From Castor canadensis (taxonomy: Eukaryota > Chordata > Mammalia > Rodentia > Castoridae), in NCBI RefSeq assembly GCF_047511655.1, contig NC_133391.1:124194384-124258383 (forward strand): 64,000 bases of DNA, given 5' to 3'. The notes beneath the pieces are model-generated. The model was not told the DNA's origin, made no database searches, and was given only the letters and a program-made list of their open reading frames with translations. Position numbers and translations under genes: made by a program. The stretch's first letter is position 1, and each line of letters starts with the position of its first letter. Below, piece after piece: positions 47,880-60,284 of the stretch.

Positions 47880-49036
47880 AATTTCTCTCTGCAGGCATCA
47901 GTGACTTGCTTTCTGTCACCATAATTTTGCCATTACTAGAAGCTCATACAAATGGAATCATACTCTATATAGTCTTTTACATCTGACTTATTTAACTTAA
48001 CGAATATTTTCAAGATTCACTGATGCTATTGGATATTTCTTTGCATAACTGAATGCATTTTATGGTATGAATATGCTTTAATTTGTGTATTCTTTCACCA
48101 GCTGATGGACTTTTAAGTTGCTTCCAGTTTGGACTACTATACATAGAACTTTGATGAACATTTATAACTTGGATTGTGGGCATATATTTTCATTTCTCTT
48201 AGGTAAAAATCTAGGGGTTAAATTACTGGTTCATTTGATAAGTGTACGTTTAATTTTATATGATAATGTCATATGGTTTTATAAAGAGGGCACACTATTT
48301 GCTGTATCATTATTATCAGTAACATAGGAGACTTCAAGTTGCTCCACAATCCCATATAGATAGGATATTGTGTCTGTACTGTCATTTAACTTTAGCCATT
48401 CTAGTGGATGTGAAATGGTATCTTCTTATGATTCCAACTCTCATTTTTTCTGATGACGAATGATATTAAACATTTTTATGGGCTTTACTGGTCATTCATA
48501 TATCGTCTTTTCAGCTGTTTGTTCAAATCTTTTGTCCATTAAATTTTTGTCTTATTAATGTGTTGTAAGAGTTAAAAAAATATATTCTAGGCATAAGCCC
48601 CTTGTCGGATATATAGCCTCTCAGTCTGTGGTTTACCTTTTCATTTTCTTGAATGTCTTTCAAAGAGCAAAAGTTACATTTTATCAACTTTTTATTAATA
48701 TATTAATATAAATAGGTTTTCATATTACCTAAGAAATCTTTGCTCTAAGTTCACAAAAATTTTTCCCAATGTTTTCTTTTAAAAGTATAAAATTTTTAGC
48801 TCTTTTATTTAGGTATACGTTTATTTGAGTTAGTTTTTTGTATGGTAGCATTCAGATTATTTATTTTTCTTTGAAGATATCAATCATTCCAACTCATTGT
48901 TTAAAAAGGCTTTTCCCCATTGAACTACTTTGGCACTGTTCTTGAAAAATCAATTGTGTCTGTTTCTGGACACTGTCTTCTGTCTTCTATTAAGTTTTCT
49001 GGACTACTACTTTCATTAGTCTACGTCTCTGCTTCT
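47880..49036 (-). mobile_element. Ancient L1 (L1M) ORF2 3' region, antisense
   Basis: Text such as 'ggacttttaagttgcttccagtttggactactat', 'catttctcttaggtaaaaatctaggggtt', 'tagccattctagtggatgtgaaatggtatc' and 'agctgtttgttcaaatcttttg' is the reverse complement of the L1 ORF2 C-terminal region. It is interrupted at 49037 and resumes near 49405. Confidence 0.8.
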
Positions 49037-49112
49037 GCCAGCACTATACTAAATGGAGAACAACTGAAACTGTTCCCGTTAAAGTCAGGAACAGGACAGA
49101 GATGCCCACTTT
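49037..49112 (+). mobile_element. Short L1 ORF2 (RT) fragment, sense
   Basis: The sequence is collinear with 31690-31762 in the L1 RT region (the stretch around the ILNGEKLK and SGMRQGCP blocks), but diverged. It sits inside antisense ancient L1. Confidence 0.75.
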
Positions 49113-49404
49113 TTTTTCTTTTTTCTTTCTTTCTTTCTTTTTTTAAAATTGTTGTGCTGGGAGTACATTGTGGCATTTACAAAAGATCTTACAATTTATC
49201 AAATATATCACACTTGATTTCACCCCTCCATCATTCTCCTTTATTCTTCCCTTCCTCCATTCCTGGAATAGCTTCAACAGGTCTCATTTTTCTATTTACA
49301 TACATGTGTTTTGCACTATATTCAGCCTCCTATATCCTTTCCCCCAACTCTTCTCCCCTCCTTCCCACTGATATCAACCCTCTCCCCACAGGACCTGTTC
49401 TGCA
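49113..49404 (-). repeat. Unclassified interspersed repeat with A-rich tail
   Basis: Read on the minus strand it ends in AAAG/A-rich sequence (49144-49113), like a retroposed 3' end. The body carries 'ttgtgctgggagtacattgtggc', 'cctccatcattctcc' and 'aacaggtctcatttttc', wording I associate with a common repeat of this rodent lineage without being able to name it. Confidence 0.45.
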
Positions 49405-49620
49405 CATAAATTTTAAAATCAGCTTGCAATTTCTTAAAAAAATCTGCTAGGATTTTGACAGCAGCTGCAGTGAATGTATACATTAACTTGGAGACAATTG
49501 CAATGTAAATGGTATTGACTCCAATGAAATTTTACCACTTAATTTGTCTGAAATCAGGGAAGATATGTCCTGATGGCTTGAGCCATCGAGTAGAATAGTG
49601 GTGCTGGTTGTGGGATAGGG
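49405..49620 (-). mobile_element. Ancient L1 (L1M), antisense, continuation
   Basis: 'acataaattttaaaatcagcttgcaatttcttaaaaaaatctgctaggattttga' and 'acattaacttggagacaattgc' resume the antisense L1 text broken off at 49036. Confidence 0.7.
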
Positions 49621-49924
49621 GTTATTTGTTATCATTTTTGTAATTATTCTAGGATCAGTATACAACAAATAGGAATGTTTTGAAACAGTAATGGCAGAAT
49701 GACTGGCTGATATTCATTCTAGAAAAAAGTAACATGATGCAGCAAAAACAAAGAATAAGCAGTTTTCACAGAATGGGAAACAAAAAATCATAAAAATGAC
49801 ATAAAAATACGGGAATATAAAAAAGGACATATGAGCAACATAATTCTTACATGAAGATTCAATGACTATATCAACTAACAGTTCCCAGTCAAAATGGGTT
49901 AACTGGTCAAAGTTATTATTATTT

Positions 49925-50092
49925 TTTTTGTGGAGTTAGTGTTTGAACCCAGGACTTTGTGCTTGCAAAGCAGGAACTTCTGCCACTTGAACCACACCTC
50001 CAGTCCATTTTGTTCTGGTTATCCTGGAGACAGGGTTTTGCAAACTATTTGCCCTAGGATCATAGGCATGAGCCACTAGCATCTGGGGTCAA
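49925..50092 (-). repeat. Composite SINE, diverged
   Basis: T-run, 'gtggagttagtgtttgaacccagg', 'gcttgcaaagcaggaacttctgccacttgaacc', then a shortened B1-like part. Confidence 0.75.
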
Positions 50093-50129
50093 AGTTATTT
50101 GTAAAAAAACAAAACAAAAAAACCCCCAA

Positions 50130-50250
50130 CATTTTTTATAATGGAAAATTTCCAACACAAATATACAGAGAATAGTATAATGAACCCCCTTTACCTATCA
50201 CCTACTGTCAACAGTTTTAACCTAGGGACAATCTTATTTAACTCAGAAAG
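50130..50250 (+). repeat. Old retroposon fragment (L1M-like)
   Basis: 'atacagagaatagtataatgaacccc', then 'acctatcacctactgtcaacag' is a phrase found in old mammalian retroposon tails. Family not fixed. Confidence 0.4.
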
Positions 50251-50374
50251 TATTCTCAAGGCATCAAACAAGCACTCAAACCAGGAACCAGGAGCTCATG
50301 TTTCCTCTAGTATGTGTATGGGAGAGAACATGTGCTCTTGGGTTGCATTACAGAAGGGACCAGGAGCATGGTTT

Positions 50375-50570
50375 ATAACAGACTCTGAAGAGAGACTGAT
50401 CTGAATTCTGGTTCTCCAGTTACTACAAGTGTGACATAGGCAAAGTTGTATCATCTTTCTGTGTTTCATTTCTTCAGTAATAACATGAAGATCATAATAT
50501 GTACCCAACTTGTAGATTACATGAAACACTGATACATGATGAATACTTAACAAACTAATATTATTCTGTT
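50375..50570 (+). repeat. MIR SINE
   Basis: 'ctgaattctggttctccagttactacaagtgtgacatagg', 'tttctgtgtttcatttcttcagtaataacatg' and 'gatgaatacttaacaaac' follow MIR sense order. Confidence 0.75.
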
Positions 50571-52419
50571 CAGATAAAAAATGTTAAGATACCAAAATAC
50601 ACTCATATATAGTGTACACTTATAGCACTATATATGTTTTTCCTTGACTTTGATAAGCTTTAAAGGAATATTGAAGTTGGGACTATCTTTATCTCTTTCT
50701 CTCTCAGTACAAATATACTCCTTTTATATGATGGAATTTACTTTGATAGCGGGAAAGGGAAAACTATAATTTTGCTAGACTATGAAGATTTCTACATTTG
50801 AATGGTGATAAGGATTCTTCATTAGGGATGCCCTTAGATATGGTAAATATTTTTATTTCACTTTCTTCCTGCTTTCCCCACATTTTATGGAAAGGTTAAT
50901 TAAGACAGCTTTAGCAAATCACTTTATTTTCTCAGTATTTATCAACTATATTCTTCTTTTTATATTTTCTATTCACAATAAAGAAAACAGAGGCATGTAG
51001 TTCAGATATACCTGAACATATCTGTCCTGAGAATATCTTCATATTGTAATACTAGCTATCCTTATTAAGTGTATAGTCAGAACTAGCTTCATAAATGTGT
51101 TGTACAAGGTGGTGACCAGCAAGCATTTATAAAGGGAGCAAGATTCACTTATAAATTTTAGAATGTGTTTGATACAATCTCTGGTAGTAGGAAGTAAATT
51201 TAAAATGACAAAGAGATTTACGTTCTTTAACTGATGTGTAAAATGGATGGCAAAACCTATTTTACCTTGAAAAATGTTAAGGAAATAGCTGAGTAAAACT
51301 GTAGGGCTTTTCATAATTTCAAAGATTCCAGATAAAATAGCTAATGTGATTTTCTCTTTTCCTAGGGTTGAAATACTGTTTCCACTTACATCTATTCTAC
51401 CTCTAACTACATTCATTCTTAGCGAAGCTCCAGCTTCACAATTTTCAACAGATGAACTGAGAACTACACAGAATTCCAGAATGCCATCCATCCCTCAACT
51501 GCTAAACCAGCTGTCATTTGACAAAGTCTTGTTCTGTAATCTTATCCTGACTGTAGTTTTGTCTTTTGAAGGGAGAACTGTGTAAAAACTAGACTTATAC
51601 CCCTCTGGTCATTAATGAGACTGTTTTGACTTCAACACAACAGTTGTAATGAAAGTTAAGAATTCAAATACTTGTTGCCTCAGGGTTGAATGGGTAAATC
51701 ACAGGTAAACCCCATCATTACATAGCTGTAAATGTTCTGCTACTCCTCAAGTAAAAAATGCTTTAAAAAAGATTTACACATTCTTTACTTGCTCAGAAGT
51801 TACATTTTTAAATTGCAACTATCTTTTGGTTTGATTACTTGGCTGTATTCTGGAACTTTTAATTTGATTGTGGTTATTAATCATTTAATCCCAATTTAAT
51901 TTATCTTTTTAAAGAGATAATGTAGAGGAAGGAAATTGTTCCACTGATTGCCAATTATAGATGGACTAGAAAGAGTTGAAACAACTGAATTACCCAAGAT
52001 TAGCATTTGGGAAGGACAGATGGTTAGGCAACAGATCATTTTAAGGTGCTTGCAATCTGCCTGTTTCAAGAATACACAACAGTAGCAGTAACACATGTAG
52101 CACATCAGCTTGGGTTGGTTTTATCTTGTGATAATTTTTTCCCAAACAGTTATAAAATAAAAACATGTTTTTTAGAGTACTAATGAAGGGGAGCTTGATG
52201 CTACTTTGTGTCTATATGCTTGCATGAAGAATAGTTGATTTGATGCAATGCCAAATAACTAAGATAAAATATAGTACTACATATTCCATAATAGATGTTT
52301 TTTTGACATAATAAAAAGGATAGATCATATCTTACAATTTATAAAGATTTTCTGAAGTTAAAGTTCATAAACAAAATCAGTATTAAGCTAAATATTCCCA
52401 TAGTAAAATATTTACAATC

Positions 52420-52669
52420 TTTTTTATTAACATTTTTACTAGTATATATTAGCTATACAAAGGTGTTTCATTGTGATACTTCCATATGTGCATATAATGT
52501 ACTTCAATCAAACTACTTAACATCTTTAATTCTTACAAAAGCAATTTCTCTGTCCAAACAGATATTCATAATGGCTTCACAGGAAATGAGACTCTCTCTT
52601 AGACATAGTCAGTTTGCCAAGGAATTCCATCCACTACATCCATAAGGAAAAAAAAAAAAAAAAAAAAAA
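52420..52669 (+). repeat. Unclassified repeat-like sequence ending in a poly(A) run
   Basis: 'tatacaaaggtgtttcattgtgatacttccatatg' recalls a dispersed repeat of this lineage. A 22-A run occupies 52648-52669. Whether the two belong to one insertion is unclear, and I found no target-site duplication. Confidence 0.35.
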
Positions 52670-53055
52670 GCCACAATTGACAGTGTTCATAGAAATTCCA
52701 GGTGGCAAAGACTCATTAGGTAATTTGGCCTACTCATTTGGCAAAGTTTAAAAATGAAAGCCAGGTTTAGATCAAGAATTAAGGTAATAAAATTTAGCTC
52801 AGGAAGATTAATTCAATGCAGCAAACTGTTTGAGGTCAGAAAGGCTAGGCATTAACGTTTTTCACAATGTCTGTCTTTCAGTTCTTTACCAAAATGGAAA
52901 ATGTACTAGGCAAATACAGAATCCAGTCAAATTCATGGTATATCACTTTTTTCTAGAAAGTCATAAATCTAAGCCATCAAGTTCAAACAAGTCTTTGCTT
53001 ATTGCCTTAAGATATGCTCATTGTCTGCTCTAGCTCTTTGTTTTGTGGGATTTTT

Positions 53056-54213
53056 AAAAAATCTTTGCTAGCTATACATCAGACAAGGGACTAATAACCA
53101 GAATATATAGGGAACTCAAAAAACTAAACTCTCCCCAAATTAATGAACCAATAAAGATGTGGGCAACTGAACTAAACAGAACTTTTTCAAAGGAAGAAGT
53201 CCAAATGGCCAAAACACATGAAAAAAATCTCACCATCCCTGGCCATAAAGGAAATGCAAATCAAAACCACACTAAGATTCCACCTTACCTGTTAGAACAG
53301 CTATCATTAAGAACTCCACCAACAACAAATGTTGGCAAGGATGCAGGGGAAAAAGAAACCCTCATACACTGCTGATGGGAATGTAAGCTAGTACAACCAC
53401 TCTGGAAAACAATATGGAGGCTTCTTAAAAACTAAACATGGATCTGTCACATGATCCAGCAATACCACTCCTACCTGAAGGAATGTGACTCAGGCTACGA
53501 CTAAGGTGCCTTCACATCCATGTTTATTGCAGCACTATTCATAATAGCCAAGCTATGGAAACAACCAAGATGCCCCACTACTGACGAATGGATTAAGAAA
53601 ATGTGGTATTTATACACAATGGAATTTTATTCAGCCACAAAGAAGAATGAAATTTTGTCATTTGCAAGTAAATGGACAGAACTGGAGAATATCTTAAGCA
53701 AAGTTAGTCAGGCTCAGAAGGCCAAAAAAATCGCATGTTCTCCCTCATATACAGATTACAGACCTAAAACAAATGCAGTAATATTATTGGATGTGTGTCA
53801 CACACTAAGGGGATAACACGCACAGGAGGAATAGGGAAAGGGAAGAAAATAAAAAACTTGAATGTGGTTGATGTGCTCACTGTAGAGGAGCAAATATAGT
53901 AATCTTAAACTGGCAGAGGCCACTATGGGAAGGGGCCTAGGAAGTAAGTGAAGAGGTCTGGTAGAGATGAATTAGTGTGGGTTGTAATACACATGTGCAT
54001 GGAAGCAATGCTAGGAATGTCTCTGTATAGCTATTTTTATACAAACTAGTAAAAATGCTATGTCTTTCTTATTATCTCTTATGTTTTCTTTTCAACAAAA
54101 TTGGAGAACAAGAGGGCAGAACAGGTTCTGTCTGGAAGTGGGGGCGGGGGTGGGGGGAGGTGGCCCAAACAATGTACACACATGTGAGTAAATGCAAAAA
54201 CAATAAAAAAAAA
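53056..54213 (+). mobile_element. 5'-truncated L1 (3' end), older copy
   Basis: Collinear with the last ~1.2 kb of the L1 at 31583-34058, with many small differences and deletions; the equivalent of 'gggatatacccaaa' is shortened. Diverged target-site duplications flank it (53036-53055 and 54217-54236). It has a G-rich 3' UTR and an A-rich tail. Confidence 0.88.
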
Positions 54214-54534
54214 TCACTTTGTTTTAAGGATTTTTTTTGCCTTCCATCTGTTTTCATTTCTAGCCAAAATGAACAGGCAAACAGTTTAAGAATAGCTGTG
54301 AGGGCTGCTGATCTTTCACTATATAGACCTATGATAACCAGGATTAAGCCTGCCGAAGGTCCATGTGGACTGCATGGAAACTGCAACTCAACATTTAAGT
54401 AGTACATAGAGCCAAATGCATTGACATCCACTACACAAACTCAACTATGTAAAAAAGCTGGTCAACTCTTCTATTTCCTAACTGGTTACATCAATTAGTA
54501 TAAAGTATGATTAACTATGAATAATCACATGACA

Positions 54535-55060
54535 TTCATTTTTCACGTTTTATTTGTCAGACTGAGTAATTTCCTTAGCTCTGTATGTCAGTTCACTAAT
54601 TCTCTTTCCAGTTGTATCTAATCAGTTTTTAAACCACAATATGAGTCACTGACTTTAATAACTATAGTTTTTAATCTAAATTCTATTTGACTTTTAAAAA
54701 ATTCACCCACTCTTTTCATAGCTTTAGTCATTTATTATGATTTTTATTCTTTAAAAAAATCTATTTATTTATTTAAAATACACTTTTATTGTGTGTTTTA
54801 GATTGCTCTTGGGATCCTTCTGCTTATGTTAACTCATCAGTTCTCTTAAATGTTTTCTATGTTTTTACTGTGAGTTTATTTTCAGCTAAGGCTGCATCTT
54901 TATCACATTCCACAGGGATTCCTGGCACTCAAGACTGTGTAAAGGTTCCTTTGAAGAGGTTTTGCATTTGTTTCTACAAGACAATCAAGGGTTTCCATTG
55001 GTTCAGGGCCATTTTTTTCCAATGCTAATTTGTTAATTTGATTTCTATATCATATAGGTA
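54535..55060 (-). mobile_element. Ancient L1 (L1M) 3' UTR-like sequence, antisense
   Basis: 'ttgtcagactgagtaatttcc', 'tcagttcactaattctctttcc', 'aaattctatttgac' and the following T-rich text follow the familiar antisense L1M order. Divergence is high. Confidence 0.5.
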
Positions 55061-55105
55061 GTATACAACCAGACTTTAAGGCCATGTCTGTTAGAAGTTT
55101 AGGGT

Positions 55106-55192
55106 TTTTTTTGGGGCAGTATTGGGGGAGGAGTTCAGGGCCTTGTGCTTGTTAGGTAGGCACTCTATCACTTGAGCCACTCTACCAATCTG
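55106..55192 (-). repeat. tRNA-like SINE
   Basis: T-run, 'ggggcagtattgggggaggagttcagggcc' and 'gttaggtaggcactctatcacttgagcc'. Confidence 0.8.
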
Positions 55193-55729
55193 AGGTTTGA
55201 TCTTTCTTCTCTCCCCTCACCCATCCTTCTTTCCTTCTTTAATAAGAGACTTTCCCCCTTCTACATACCTCTGAAAATGGCAAGCTTCTGTGTGGCCTTC
55301 CTGACTAGGTGGATAGTTTCTTTGCTTATTACTTCTTTAACCCAAAGCCAAATTTTCTATACAAAGTGTGAGATTAAAACTCTAGCTTCTAAATATTAGA
55401 TCTACAACTGGGTCCAATATCTCGCTGGACAACTTTAGTATCAGCAGTACTCTTTTATGTCCTGTTTCTAAAAATTCTGTTAGAATGTCCCTAACCTTTC
55501 CCCTAGAAAATTTTCATGTGAGTAAAAGTTATGTGGTAATGACAGTAAACAAAATTTGAATAACAAAAGGGGAGAGACTTATTTGATATAGAAAAACATT
55601 ACTGTTACTATGTGTAGTTGTATCTTATTATACATTCTGCAAACTACAAAGTATGCTTTAATCAAAATTCTTTAAAACAGCAAATCTTAATTAATTTCAG
55701 GAAAAGTGCCAGATTTGAAAATCGCTAAC

Positions 55730-55928
55730 ATTGCAAGTACTCAGTATATGCCAAATACTAGCAGTTGAATTACTTGTTTAATATTTATAACCAACAACCA
55801 TATGAAGGCATGCTAATCCCACCTTTTTTGATAGGTAGTAGTGAGAGATGAAATAACTTATCTCAGGCATTATAAACCTGAGAGTATAAACTGATGTAGT
55901 CTGGTTCTAAAGTTCAAGCTCTTAACTA
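55730..55928 (-). repeat. MIR SINE
   Basis: 'actcagtatatgccaaatactagc', 'ttgtttaatatttataacc' and 'gatgaaataacttatctcagg' give reverse MIR order. Confidence 0.65.
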
Positions 55929-56259
55929 GCTTAGTTATTTCTTCTTCATGCTTGAGAAAAAAAAGAAAACCTAAAAGAAAAAATTTTCATTGGGCATAAA
56001 AAGGCATTAGGTAACATATCAATATCCTGGTGAAATAAAATCCTATTTTTTAAAAAAAGGACCTTAAATTCCCCCTTGACCAGAATATATGGGTTAGGGG
56101 ACACAGAAAGAATAAGAATAGCTAGCCAAACATTGGGTTTATTCCAGTAATTTCAATCCAGAAAGAATTTCTTACAACTTTTTCTTGATTTTTTTTCCCC
56201 TAATCACATTTCCCCTCATTTGAACATTTCAAACACACCGTAGCCCCTAAACACACTGT

Positions 56260-56385
56260 GCCTGAATCACCTCCTAGGCCGTAAACTCACAGGGCAGGAA
56301 ATGCCCTGTTTGTCACTTAACATAGATCTTGCATATTATTATCTGCTCAACAAATAGTAGCTAAAGGACAAATGAATAGAATGAT
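56260..56385 (+). repeat. L2 LINE 3' end
   Basis: 'ccgtaaactcacagggcaggaaatgccctg', 'gatcttgcatattattatctgctcaacaaatagtag' and 'aaatgaatagaatgatc' form an L2 3' end. Confidence 0.65.
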
Positions 56386-56907
56386 CATTTTTAGGTCTTG
56401 AATTATAAGTGTCTAGAGTCACCTCATTGCTTTTCCTGGATGGAACAGGTAGGTCCCAAAGGAGCTTTCAGGAATTAGACTACAGATACTTTTTCAATAG
56501 ATAGTTGCTTAATTACATTGAACTATAAGGAACAAAATAAATTCTGACCTTTGTTAAATAGAGGATAGAGTAGTTGGTGAAGTCAACTAAGTCAGTTAAG
56601 GCCCCCGGGCACTGGGCTTTCAGGGTAGGGACCAGTAAGAAATGCAGTCATTCTCCTTTACCCTCTCCCCTGAGGAGCTACTGGGAATAAATGACATATG
56701 CCCATTTTTCAGTCAGAATGCCTTTTCTTTTGGTTGCTTCTTTTAAAGAAAATTATGGAAATGATTACAATGGGAGTAGTCTGTGACATTAAAATGACAG
56801 CCTACATGCAATATATCCTTAACTATCATTTTTCATAATTACAGCTTATAATACTTATTGTGTGACCAGAGGTTAAATTCTTACTAACTTTGTTCAAAAG
56901 ATACTTG

Positions 56908-56990
56908 TTGGGGCTGGGAGATGACTCGTGTAGTAGAGCATTTGCCTAGCAAGTGGGTTCAATCCCCAGTACAGCAAAGAAAACAAAAAT
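56908..56990 (+). repeat. tRNA-like SINE with A-rich tail
   Basis: 'ggggctgggagatgactcgtgtagtagagcatttgcctagcaag' then 'ggttcaatccccagtac' and an A-rich tail. Confidence 0.8.
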
Positions 56991-57473
56991 TTTGGTTAAT
57001 ATCTTCAAAAAGTGAGTAAGAAAAAGCCAGACATCCATGTCAGTGAAATTGAAAAATGAAAGCTTATTCATAATAAAATTGTTCAATGGGGGGAGATTCT
57101 TTCTGTACATATGTATATTTATAAAAATTAGGTAGAAGGATGCTAAGAGTTTGTTTCTGAATTATGGACTATGATAATAAACCTACTATTTATTCATTCT
57201 GTAACCAATTTTCATTTTCAGCATATTTTCATGCTAAAAACGAAACAATCCTGGCTCCATCTGGTGGTCAGTAAGCTGCTGCAGCTTCATGAAAACTGCA
57301 TGTGGATTGTAGGGGCTACCTGAAATTTAGTTGAACACTGAAGTATGCTTCAACAGTGATTACCGATTAAGTGTAATCTAGTCTAATTTAGATGGAAGTG
57401 TTTTTTTTTTCCCTTTTTATAGTTGGTCCTTGCTTTATTGTTTCATATGATTTCAGGATTTAATTCTTGTTGA

Positions 57474-57561
57474 CTTTTTTTTGGTAGTACCTAACTTTGA
57501 ACGCAGGTCTTGGTGTTTGCCAGGCAGCATTCTACTGCTTGAGCCATGCTTCCAGCCCATT
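57474..57561 (-). repeat. tRNA-like SINE
   Basis: T-run, 'ggtagtacctaactttgaacgcagg' and 'gccaggcagcattctactgcttgagcc'. Confidence 0.75.
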
Positions 57562-57929
57562 GGAGTTTAATTCTTCAAATAAAAATAATACAGAATGTTT
57601 TCCTCTGTGCTTTTCTATTAGATAATTTGAGAACTGTGCAGGTAGCAAGTTATTTCACAGACTAAATAATAGCTAAAATTTACCCAGATTTTCAGATTGG
57701 ATTCCATTTTGGAATACAAACTATACAAATATTCACTGATTTACAGCTGTATTTTCCATTAGACCCTTTGAAAAAGTATAGCTTGAGGAAGTTCATATAT
57801 AGGAGTTCTGCATATTTACATTCTAACAGATGCTTTATCTTGATTTTTAAATTCTATTTGAGGATCATGTACAGAATCAAAATATGAAATACTAGTGTTA
57901 GATGTTTTTAGGCATCAACAAGTTAACTT

Positions 57930-58035
57930 TACAGATGAAAAAAACCAAGGTTCAGAGAGGTTAGGTAATTATGCTAAGCTGGGAATATCAGAAACTAGGA
58001 TTTCTGACAAGCCAGTGTTGTGTCCTTTCTATACA
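57930..58035 (-). repeat. MIR SINE fragment
   Basis: 'acagatgaaaaaaaccaaggttcagagaggttaggtaatta' followed by 'aactaggatttctgacaagcc' is the reverse 5' half of MIR. Confidence 0.7.
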
Positions 58036-58104
58036 TATGACCATGTGTACTTTCTCTTTACAGTGTATACTTACATCAGTCTAATAACAACTTTGGAACT
58101 ATAA

Positions 58105-58550
58105 TTTATTTATTTTTGGTGAAACTGAGGTTTGAACTCAAGGCTTCATACTTGCAAGGCAGGCACTCTATTACTTCAGCATGTCTTTAGCCCTTTTTGC
58201 TCTGGTTATTTTGGAGATAGGGTCTTGCTGCTTTTTGCCCAGGCAGGCCTGGACCTAGATCCTCCTGTTTAAAGCTTTCTTTGTTGTTGGGCACAGGCAC
58301 AGGCCACCATGTCCGACTTTTTGTGGTTGAGATTGGGTTTTACAAAGTTTGTTTTGCCCGGGCTGACCTGGAACTACAATCCTCTTGATCTCACCCACCC
58401 AAGTAGCTGGATGACAGGCCACAGCACACAGATATTGGTTGAGATGTGGCCTTCTAAAGTAGTTGCTAGGGCTGGCCTTAAACTGTGATCCTCTTGATCT
58501 CAGCCTCCCAGATAGCCAGAATTATGAGTCTGAGCCACCAATGCCAGGAC
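58105..58550 (-). repeat. Extended composite SINE (tRNA-like plus repeated B1-like units)
   Basis: A tRNA-like part (58118-58195) is followed by three successive B1-like units, recognisable by repeated 'gagat..ggt..' and 'cctgga/ccttaaact..gatcctcttgatct' phrases. Longer than the other SINEs in the window. Confidence 0.75.
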
Positions 58551-58879
58551 AGAATTATATACTTTACAGCACAGTGTGATCATTTATGAAGTGGAATGCA
58601 TCCTTAATATAATTATTTCCTAATTAGGAATTTTCTCAATTATACTTATTTTCCTTTAAGATGTTAGAGATTTCAAAAATTTATTTTAAAGCCCCACTCT
58701 TAGCCAAATATAAAGTTCTATCTTATCTTTTCAGGAATATATTGCTTTGTTGAGTTTATAAATCAAATAGCAGTCATATTGGTAATAATTTACAATCATA
58801 ATACTATGCAATTTAAGCTACTATAAAATATTATACTAAAAAATGAGTTCAATCTTACCGACCATATTAAAAGATAAAG

Positions 58880-59095
58880 ACAGCCAGTGTGGTGGCTCAT
58901 GCCTTTAATCCCCGTACTTGGGAGGCTGATGAAGGAGAATTGCCAGCCTGGGGCACAAAGCAATACCCTGTTTCAAAATCTCTGCTAGGGAAGCAGCTAA
59001 ATCGTAAAGTGCTTGCCTAGCATGCTCTCTAGGACCTGGGTTCAGGGTCCTGTGCTCTTTGATTCCTGTCACTACAACAAACAAAACAAAACAAA
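58880..59095 (+). repeat. Composite SINE, sense
   Basis: B1-like part ('gtggtggctcatgcctttaatccc..acttgggaggctga') followed by the tRNA-like part ('gctagggaagcagctaaatcgtaaagtgcttgcctagcat') and an AAAAC-type tail. Confidence 0.85.
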
Positions 59096-59959
59096 CCATC
59101 CTAACAACCAACCAACCAACCAACAGAAACCCCAGAAGAATTTAAATCATCAGTAGAGACAGGTTTAGAATAACAAAAAAAGTTAGTTTAAATTGAGCTT
59201 AATTGTCTTATCTTTTACTAAAGAGTAGAAAGTAACTTTGTTAGATAGACTCTTCTCTATTCTTAACAATGATTTCCAAGGAACAACTGCAATATACAAG
59301 TGATTACTGAGGATTATGATAATTACTGAAGGACACAGTTTTTTTTTTTTTCTGGGGACTCCCACTTCCTACTATTAGATGTAGTCTGTTGCTCCTCTTT
59401 AACTTCACCTCTTTTTGCCTCTCACAGGCTGACTGATGTTACCCCCAGGTTACTCAACAGAGCACACTCCGTCCTTCTCCAGATAACCCACAAGTCTTGC
59501 AGCTTGATGGTCATTTTGACAGCATCCCCTTGTTGAACTATCATTCTGGATGTAGAAACTACAAATTATGCACAAAAGTCTTCATGAAGCCAACCAGGTA
59601 GAAAACTAAGGAAAGAATAGCTACCTAAAGTTGCTTAAGGCTATGATTATGTCAACAAATTAAATACTGCAGAATATCCCTGCTTCTAACAGTACTTAAA
59701 AGAGGGTTGTAGCATTTTTGTAATAAACTCATGTGATAATATTCTCCAAGTAGTTACAAAAGTTTACAAACTGGTTCAAATTAGTCCTGAAAATACTTGT
59801 AAGTGTTATATGGCAGAGCCTTTTTGTGTCTCCTACGTGATTGTGGAACTTGAAACAATACAGTGGCTTCTAAAATATACATACTACCTACTGCTAGCAC
59901 CAGTTAGGCCCTGGCATGTCTGCGATATAATAGTGTCCTGTGGATGCTTTCCCTCTCCC

Positions 59960-60140
59960 CCTCATTCTGTTACAACAGAAGGGGCAGTCTTACCCCTATT
60001 TTATGCATGAGGAAGCAGAGGTTCAGGGAGGTTAAATTTCTTACCCCAGTTTATATGGCTAATAAATGATAGAGCAAGGACTTGAAATCAGGGTTATCAG
60101 ACTTCAAAGCCCACACTTTTCCTCCTCTGTTACACAGTAA
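59960..60140 (-). repeat. MIR SINE fragment
   Basis: 'ttatgcatgaggaagcagaggttcagggaggttaaatttctt' and 'gagcaaggacttgaaatcaggg' give reverse MIR order. Confidence 0.75.
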
Positions 60141-60284
60141 TAGTTACGGTTAATGGGAGGGAGTAAATAATGTGTATGCATGTGTGAGAAACAATGACAG
60201 TTCCCAATGTTAGACGTTTATACATTGGACAAGAGATAAGACACACAGTATTAGCTGCACGGTAGAACAAATGTCCTGATAAAA

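Noticed and set aside
48920..49450. 176-codon frame, one of the longest in the window
   Set aside because: It crosses an antisense ancient L1, a sense L1 scrap and an unclassified repeat, so it is a mosaic without coding meaning.
57240..57300. Possible CTCF-type site (CCATCTGGTGG)
   Set aside because: Several core positions differ from the CTCF consensus; too weak to call.
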